In this document: in pieces, positions 59,928-64,000 of the stretch
Numbering within the stretch: the first letter of the stretch is position 1
How the letters are laid out: the number at the start of each line of letters is the position of its first letter
Assembly (NCBI RefSeq): GCF_001427875.1
Contig: NZ_LMHK01000003.1
Span: 124,001-188,000 of the forward strand
Length of the DNA stretch: 64,000 bases
Source of the DNA: Devosia sp. Root685
Lineage (GTDB): Bacteria > Pseudomonadota > Alphaproteobacteria > Rhizobiales > Devosiaceae
Direction: 5' to 3'
Made by a program: the position numbers and the translations under genes
The notes under the pieces: generated by a model
The model's input: the letters and a program-made list of their open reading frames with translations, nothing else
Told to the model about the DNA's origin: nothing
Databases searched by the model: none

Positions 59928-60817
59928 AGGCTTTTTTGGCACTCGTCCATCGCGAATATATCGAACATCGCGGTGCCTTCTTCATTGCGCCGCTGGTCAT
60001 GGTGGCCCTCGTCTTCCTCCTCACCATTCTCGCCTTCAGTGTCGAGCGCATCAACACACGCTTTTCCGGTCAGATGCTGACCGTCATGCCCACCTGGGTT
60101 TTTGAAGCCGGCTTTGCCGCGCTTGCCGCGGGCTGGCTCATTTATCTCGGTTTCGTGCTGTTCTTCTATTGTGCCGACGGCTTTGCCGCCGACAAGCGCA
60201 ACAACGCCATGCTGTTCTGGAAGTCGATGCCGGCTTCGGATTTCAAAGTGCTGCTCAGCAAGCTTGCTGCCGCGCTGACCATCCTGCCCGGCTCGGTCTT
60301 TGCCGTCGCTTTGCTCAGCATTCTTCTCATGTTCGGCGTTGCTTATGTGACGACGATGATCGCCGGCCTCGGCAGCGCGACCCTCCTCTGGAATATTCTG
60401 GGCATCTTCGCGCAGATGAGCCTTGTGCTGCTCGTCGTCGTGGTCTGCGCCCTTCTCTGGTACCTGCCTTATATGGCGCTGGTGGGGGCCATGGGCACGG
60501 TCGCCGGCCGCTGGGCCATTCCGCTGGCGCTGCTGCTGCCCTCGGTGCTTTCGGTGCTCGAATGGGTCCTCCTTGGCGGCGGCATGCATCCCTTCGCCAC
60601 GCGCACCTGGGCATTCCTTGACTACCGCTCGCAATTCCCGGTGTCGTTCGACTATCTCGACCGCATCTGGGAAGGGCAGGAAATGTTCGACGCCACGCGT
60701 TTCATGGTGGATTTCCTGCAAAAGTTCGATTGGTTGCAGGTCGGCATCGGCGCAGTCTTCGCCCTCGTTGCGATTTACATCGCCAGCGAATATCGCCGCC
60801 GCTCCGCCGCCAATTGA
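59924..60817 (+). CDS. ABC transporter permease of the GntR operon
   Basis: A 297-residue inner-membrane protein with about six helices in an ABC-2-like layout. A helix near 22-42 follows HREYIEHRGAFFIAPLVMVALVFL, there is a large periplasmic loop, then helices near 60-85, 110-135, 145-175, 180-205 and 270-290. A short DKRNNAMLFWKSMPASDFKVLLSKL stretch is the cytoplasmic coupling region of this group. It completes the GntR-ABC unit. Substrate unknown. Confidence 0.9.
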   Translation: MKAFLALVHREYIEHRGAFFIAPLVMVALVFLLTILAFSVERINTRFSGQMLTVMPTWVFEAGFAALAAGWLIYLGFVLFFYCADGFAADKRNNAMLFWKSMPASDFKVLLSKLAAALTILPGSVFAVALLSILLMFGVAYVTTMIAGLGSATLLWNILGIFAQMSLVLLVVVVCALLWYLPYMALVGAMGTVAGRWAIPLALLLPSVLSVLEWVLLGGGMHPFATRTWAFLDYRSQFPVSFDYLDRIWEGQEMFDATRFMVDFLQKFDWLQVGIGAVFALVAIYIASEYRRRSAAN

Positions 60818-60839
60818 GCCTTTATGCCCCAACATGCTA

Positions 60840-60866
60840 GGGAGCGGTCCAAACAGGACCGCTCCC
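60840..60866 (+). promoter_or_regulatory. 11-bp perfect hairpin abutting the glycosyltransferase start
   Basis: GGGAGCGGTCC (60840-60850) and GGACCGCTCCC (60856-60866) enclose AAACA, and the next three bases are the ATG at 60867. The only purine-rich ribosome-like site (GGGAG) is inside the stem. It may cap the upstream mRNA or control translation of the glycosyltransferase. Confidence 0.6.
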
Positions 60867-61676
60867 ATGTCGCTTCCCACCATTGTCAGCTTTTGGCACG
60901 GCCCGATGAGCTGGCTGGAAATTCTGTGCATCCGCTCCTTTCTCCGGCAGGGACACAGGGTAGAAGTCTATTCCTATGACCCCATAAAAGGTCTGCCCGC
61001 CGGCGCCGAATGGCGCGATGCGGCAAAGGTGCTGCCGCAGGAAAAGCTGGTTTTTTACAAGGGCCGCGGCACGCCCGGCGTCTTTTCCGATCATTTTCGC
61101 TACGCAGCGCTAAAGGCTGGGCTCGGGGTCTATGCCGATCTCGACATCTATTGCCTGCGCCCCATGGCGGGGTCATTCGACTATCTCATGGCCTGGGAGC
61201 GCCCCGGTTCGGTCAACGGCGCCGTGCTCTATATGCCGGCCGACGCCCCGCTGCTGGCCGATCTGCTCTCGGTGTTCGAAGAAAAAAAGCGCCCGCTCCT
61301 TGAGCCGCACCTGCCGCCGCTGCGCCGTATTGAAGTCGCCATCCGCCGCCTCGTGGGCGACCGGGTAACGCCCGAGCACATGCAATATGGCGCAACCGGC
61401 CCCATGGCTCTCACTCATTTCGTCGCCGAGCATGGTTTCGTCGCGCGCGTCCTACCCTCGGCAACCTTCTACCCCGTGCCCTATGAAGGCATCCCGGCGC
61501 TGATGAAGTCAGGCTCCGACCTCGACGCAGCGATAAAACCAGAAACTCTTGGCATCCACCTCTGGCGCAGCCAACTCACCGACCGCGGCCGCGCCGGCCT
61601 GCCGCTCCCCGAAGCGGGGAGTGCATTGGCCGAACTCTGCGCCCGCGAGGGACTTGATCCAGCAAGTATTGCCTAG
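60867..61676 (+). CDS. Glycosyltransferase with DxD motif (GT32-like sugar-binding region)
   Basis: A 269-residue protein. It begins LPTIVSFWHGPMSWLEILCIRSFLRQGHRVEVYSYD, the opening of the Gly_transf_sug/capsular-polysaccharide type. The metal-binding DLD is at 91-93 in GVYADLDIYCLRPM, and ATGPMALTHFVAEHG follows. Such enzymes transfer sugars to lipid or glycan acceptors. No membrane helix is seen. An alternative start at 60834 lies before a hairpin that would then be inside the coding region. It lies next to two GT8 genes on the opposite strand. Confidence 0.85.
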   Translation: MSLPTIVSFWHGPMSWLEILCIRSFLRQGHRVEVYSYDPIKGLPAGAEWRDAAKVLPQEKLVFYKGRGTPGVFSDHFRYAALKAGLGVYADLDIYCLRPMAGSFDYLMAWERPGSVNGAVLYMPADAPLLADLLSVFEEKKRPLLEPHLPPLRRIEVAIRRLVGDRVTPEHMQYGATGPMALTHFVAEHGFVARVLPSATFYPVPYEGIPALMKSGSDLDAAIKPETLGIHLWRSQLTDRGRAGLPLPEAGSALAELCAREGLDPASIA

Positions 61677-62545
61677 CGGCCCAGCCGCAACGTCTTCAGC
61701 CACCAACGCTTCCAACGATGCCGCGCAAAGCGATAGAACAGCTCATTGGTCATCACGTGGCGATAAAACCGCGCAAAGGCCACGGACTGCAGCATGCCCG
61801 CGAGCACCCCCCAGGGTTTGCGTTCGGCGGTATAGTGAAGAATGGCGGGGTCGACGCCATCATGGGCATGGCGCGCATCGATGACATTCCAGCGCCAGGG
61901 CAATTTCAGCCATTTGCCCTTGAAGATCAGGTTCAGCAGGTCCTGATCGTAGTAGATCCGCTGCATGATGCCTGCGGCATAGGCCTCTTCCATGCGGCCG
62001 ATAACATCGGCTTCGCGCCATTTGGCGATGTCGATCAACACCATGCCGGCGTTGAAATAGTAGTCGGCGGGATCGAAAATATCGCGGTTCTGCTTGAGAT
62101 CGCGCCGGCCGGTAATGAGGGCCCCGATCGAGTCGCGCACCGCCGCGATGGAATTGCCCTCAAGGTCGAGCTCGAAAAAGAAGGCCACGTCTTCGCGCAC
62201 CAGCATGTCGCAGTCGAGGTAAAGGATACGGGTGACATCGGGGCCGACCAGCCGGTCGATCATCAGCCGCGCATAGACGATATTTGAAAGGCGCTTGTTC
62301 TCGGGCATGCGCCCGGCAATGTCCCGGAACATGTTGGACTGGTCGAGATCGTACCACCGCAGCTCCACCGGAAATTCTTCGGTGATGCATTCGAGATCGG
62401 CGCGGTGCGCTGCCGTCAGCGTGCGATGACAGAGATGAAAGACCAGCTCCTGCCGGCGATGCGAAAACAGGCATACCGAACGCATAGTCGCATAGGCGGG
62501 CGCCCAGAAATTGTCGTCGAACGTCAGTGCAACATGCATCGCCAT
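61673..62545 (-). CDS. Glycosyltransferase family 8 protein (paralog A)
   Basis: A 290-residue GT8 enzyme. It begins HVALTFDDNFWAPAYATMRSVCLFSHRRQELVFHL. DxD is at 111-113 in YLDCDMLV. The family GH-type segment YFNAGMVLIDIAKWRE is near 165-180, then YYDQDLLNLIFKGKWLKLPWRWNVID, and HYTAERKPWG carries the His. GT8 enzymes transfer galactose or glucose, often to LPS core. It is directly adjacent (0 bases) to paralog B; both are on the minus strand. A convergent 4-base overlap joins it to the DLD-type transferase. The exact sugar is unknown. Confidence 0.9.
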   Translation of the reverse strand: MAMHVALTFDDNFWAPAYATMRSVCLFSHRRQELVFHLCHRTLTAAHRADLECITEEFPVELRWYDLDQSNMFRDIAGRMPENKRLSNIVYARLMIDRLVGPDVTRILYLDCDMLVREDVAFFFELDLEGNSIAAVRDSIGALITGRRDLKQNRDIFDPADYYFNAGMVLIDIAKWREADVIGRMEEAYAAGIMQRIYYDQDLLNLIFKGKWLKLPWRWNVIDARHAHDGVDPAILHYTAERKPWGVLAGMLQSVAFARFYRHVMTNELFYRFARHRWKRWWLKTLRLGR

Positions 62546-63424
62546 CTATCGGCCCAATCCAAGCCTTTTCGTCCACTTCCGCTTCCAGCGGTGCCGGGCG
62601 AAGCGATAAAAAATGTCGTTGGTCATCACGTGCCGATACCAGCGGGCATAGGCGGCGCGGCGCAAAATGCCCGACAGCAGAAACCAGGGTTTACCCCTCA
62701 GCGTATAGTGCAGGATGGCTGCATCGAGCGCTTCATGGGTTGGATGGGCATCGATCGTATTCCAGCGCCAGGGCAGTTGGGTCCAACGATTATGGAAAAC
62801 GAGGTTGAGCATATCCTGGTCGTAGTAGAGCCGGTCCATCAGTCCCCGCCCGGCGATGGCAGCGATCTCCGCTTTGACATCGATCTCGCGCCATTGGGCA
62901 AGGTCGATGACCAGCATGCCGGAATTGAAATAGGGATCGGCAGGGTCGAAAATACCCCTGTTCTGCCGCATCTCCCTCCCCGCCGCGATGAAGGGTGCAA
63001 GCGAATCGCGCACGGCCCCGAGGGGGCGCCCTTCCAGATCCATGTCAAAAAGCTGCTCGATCGGCGCGCGCACCAGCATGTCGCAATCGAGATAGATGGC
63101 GCGCTCGATATCACTGGGCAAAAGATCGGCCACCAGCATGCGGGCATAGACGATTTTCGGCCATTGCACCGAAGCGGGTAGTTCGGCCACGAAGAAGTCG
63201 AACAGCGCGGAATCGGCCACCGGATACCAGCGCAGGCTCGCCCCATATTCGCGCACCACGCCTTCAAGATCATAGCGATGCTCATCGCTGATCGGCATAT
63301 GGAAGAGGTGAAACACCAGGTCCTTGCGCCGATGCGTCGAGAGGCACACCGAGCGCATCACCGTAAAGGCCGGGGCCCAGAAATTGTCGTCGAAGGCGAG
63401 GACGATATGGATGGGTGCGCTCAT
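62546..63424 (-). CDS. Glycosyltransferase family 8 protein (paralog B)
   Basis: A 292-residue GT8 enzyme and tandem paralog of the preceding gene. It shares VLAFDDNFWAPAFTVMRSVCLSTHRRKDLVFHL, DxD at 113-115 in YLDCDMLVRAP, YFNSGMLVIDLAQWRE, LYYDQDMLNLVF, and a common RFARHRWKRKWTKRLGLGR end. It is the first gene of the pair; its 5' side holds two strong hairpins and a T-tract (63495-63538) that could form a transcript leader. Probable role in surface-glycan or LPS-core assembly. Confidence 0.9.
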   Translation of the reverse strand: MSAPIHIVLAFDDNFWAPAFTVMRSVCLSTHRRKDLVFHLFHMPISDEHRYDLEGVVREYGASLRWYPVADSALFDFFVAELPASVQWPKIVYARMLVADLLPSDIERAIYLDCDMLVRAPIEQLFDMDLEGRPLGAVRDSLAPFIAAGREMRQNRGIFDPADPYFNSGMLVIDLAQWREIDVKAEIAAIAGRGLMDRLYYDQDMLNLVFHNRWTQLPWRWNTIDAHPTHEALDAAILHYTLRGKPWFLLSGILRRAAYARWYRHVMTNDIFYRFARHRWKRKWTKRLGLGR

Positions 63425-63451
63425 TCCGCTCTCGGGCCTGGAGGGTTTTCA

Positions 63452-63474
63452 GGAAGAATGGAAACCATTCTTCC
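63452..63474 (-). promoter_or_regulatory. Hairpin in the leader of the GT8 gene pair
   Basis: GGAAGAATGG (63452-63461) and CCATTCTTCC (63465-63474) pair perfectly around AAA. It lies 28 bases before the GT8 start on the minus strand. Confidence 0.5.
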
Positions 63475-63494
63475 GGTTCGAAAACGCGACAAAC

Positions 63495-63538
63495 AAAAAA
63501 TCTGGGCCGTTCACCGTTTCGACGAAACGGTGAACGGC
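63495..63538 (-). terminator. Terminator-like hairpin and T-tract upstream of the GT8 pair
   Basis: A 15-16-bp perfect stem (63506-63521 with 63523-63538) is followed on the minus strand by ATTTTTTG. No minus-strand gene lies to the right within the window that would need a terminator, so it could be a leader attenuator for the GT8 genes. Confidence 0.6.
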
Positions 63539-63660
63539 TCGGGATCGAAGGCATCTCATAAAGGCTCGCACGCCAAAGGGAAGAAAAATCCAGTTATCCC
63601 GCTAATCCCCGCCCCTCAAGGCGGGTGGACAATGGGGCCATCGCAAAGAGGATTGACCCC

Positions 63661-64000
63661 ATGGACGACACCCCGCGCCTGAGCCTGCCGCAGATCATTT
63701 CCGGGCAGGCGCTCAAACACATCACCCACAATGAAGCCCTGATGCGGCTCGACGCTTTGGTACAGGCGAGCGTCGAAGCGAGCACGGTCACGGCGCCACC
63801 CGCAACCCCGCTCGACGGCGAAGCCTGGATCGTTCCAGCATCCGCCACTGGCGCCTGGGCCGGGCATGGCGAGGAAATCGCCGCCTTCCAGGCCGGCGCC
63901 TGGACATTTTACGACCCCGCGCCCGGCTGGCAGGTTTTCGACAAGGCGAGCGGCACGCTCTGCATTTTTTCCGGCACCGGCTGGATTGCCGTCGCCGCCA
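63661..64000 (+). CDS. DUF2793 domain protein (5' part, cut by the window edge)
   Basis: 113 codons from the ATG at 63661 run off the right edge. It starts TPRLSLPQIISGQALKHITHNEALMRLD and continues to DGEAWIVPASATGAWAGHGEEIAAFQAGAWTFYDPAPGWQVFDK. This is the start of DUF2793, found in phage-tail and gene-transfer-agent gene sets and in stand-alone surface proteins of alphaproteobacteria. The remaining part, which would tell which, lies outside. AGGATT precedes the ATG but is only weakly ribosome-like. Confidence 0.8.
   Translation, partial: MDDTPRLSLPQIISGQALKHITHNEALMRLDALVQASVEASTVTAPPATPLDGEAWIVPASATGAWAGHGEEIAAFQAGAWTFYDPAPGWQVFDKASGTLCIFSGTGWIAVAA

Overview
The window is a contiguous, GC-rich, gene-dense stretch of an alphaproteobacterial chromosome. 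Several things point to Hyphomicrobiales, probably a Devosia-like (Devosiaceae) genome: protein resemblance, the clustered mutM / rpsT / dnaA / dnaN / recF / gyrB block, a RegB/RegA (ActS/ActR) redox pair, a SelT/SelW/SelH-family protein, GANTC (CcrM-type) sites clustered ahead of dnaA, and intergenic palindromes of kinds common in this order. The genus is an inference. No prophage, IS element, CRISPR array or rRNA operon is seen; one tRNA (Gly-GCC) is present.

Layout. 1-700: edge-truncated glutathione S-transferase and tRNA-Gly. 0.9-4 kb: thioredoxin/TPR (CnoX-like), LON-domain and Trm112-like genes, converging on ubiH. 4.2-6 kb: glnK-amtB with a good sigma-54 -24/-12 promoter. 6.2-10.2 kb: ftsK and lolA. 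10.4-15 kb: uppP, a four-gene overlapping operon (GST-like, epimerase, GNAT, DUF6886) and an alpha/beta hydrolase. 15.3 kb: infC with an apparent AUU start. 16-17.6 kb: a LysR regulator divergent from a small NADP-binding oxidoreductase. 17.6-22.5 kb: a minus-strand block ubiE-ubiB-lipoprotein-dut-DUF2259-moeB. 22.6-32.2 kb: mutM, rpsT, dnaA, a TolA-C-like secreted protein, dnaN, recF, gyrB. 32.4-35.7 kb: metabolic and hypothetical genes. 36-44.1 kb: a class A penicillin-binding protein with a DPxTG-repeat tail, glutathione peroxidase, a cyclic-nucleotide-fold protein, a Rdx protein, YegP, an amino-acid ABC receptor and permease without an ATPase, CreA and a 1-Cys peroxiredoxin. 44.6-48 kb: RlpA-like protein, aldo/keto reductase with DUF1127, a LysR regulator and an unknown protein. 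48-53.2 kb: four tandem paralogous MFS transporters with mmcB inserted between the third and fourth. 53.2-58.4 kb: beta-CASP nuclease, DUF1428, RegA/RegB, DUF2852, cold-shock protein. 58.6-63.4 kb: a YtrA-type GntR/ABC operon and three sugar-transferase genes. The right edge cuts a DUF2793 gene.

Functional themes. DNA replication and repair: dnaA, dnaN, recF, gyrB, mutM, dut, mmcB, ftsK. Envelope: ftsK, lolA, uppP, PBP1A, RlpA-like, TolA-C-like, glycosyltransferases. Ubiquinone synthesis: ubiH, ubiE, ubiB. Redox and nitrogen sensing: RegBA, glnK-amtB, peroxidases.

The most unusual signals are the four-gene MFS paralog array around mmcB; a three-copy intergenic hairpin family whose stems change in a compensatory way; structured leaders directly before glycosyltransferase genes; a palindromic operator over the -10 of the GntR operon; and the nested intergenic repeats. 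No strong candidate for a wholly new defence-type or biosynthetic system was found.
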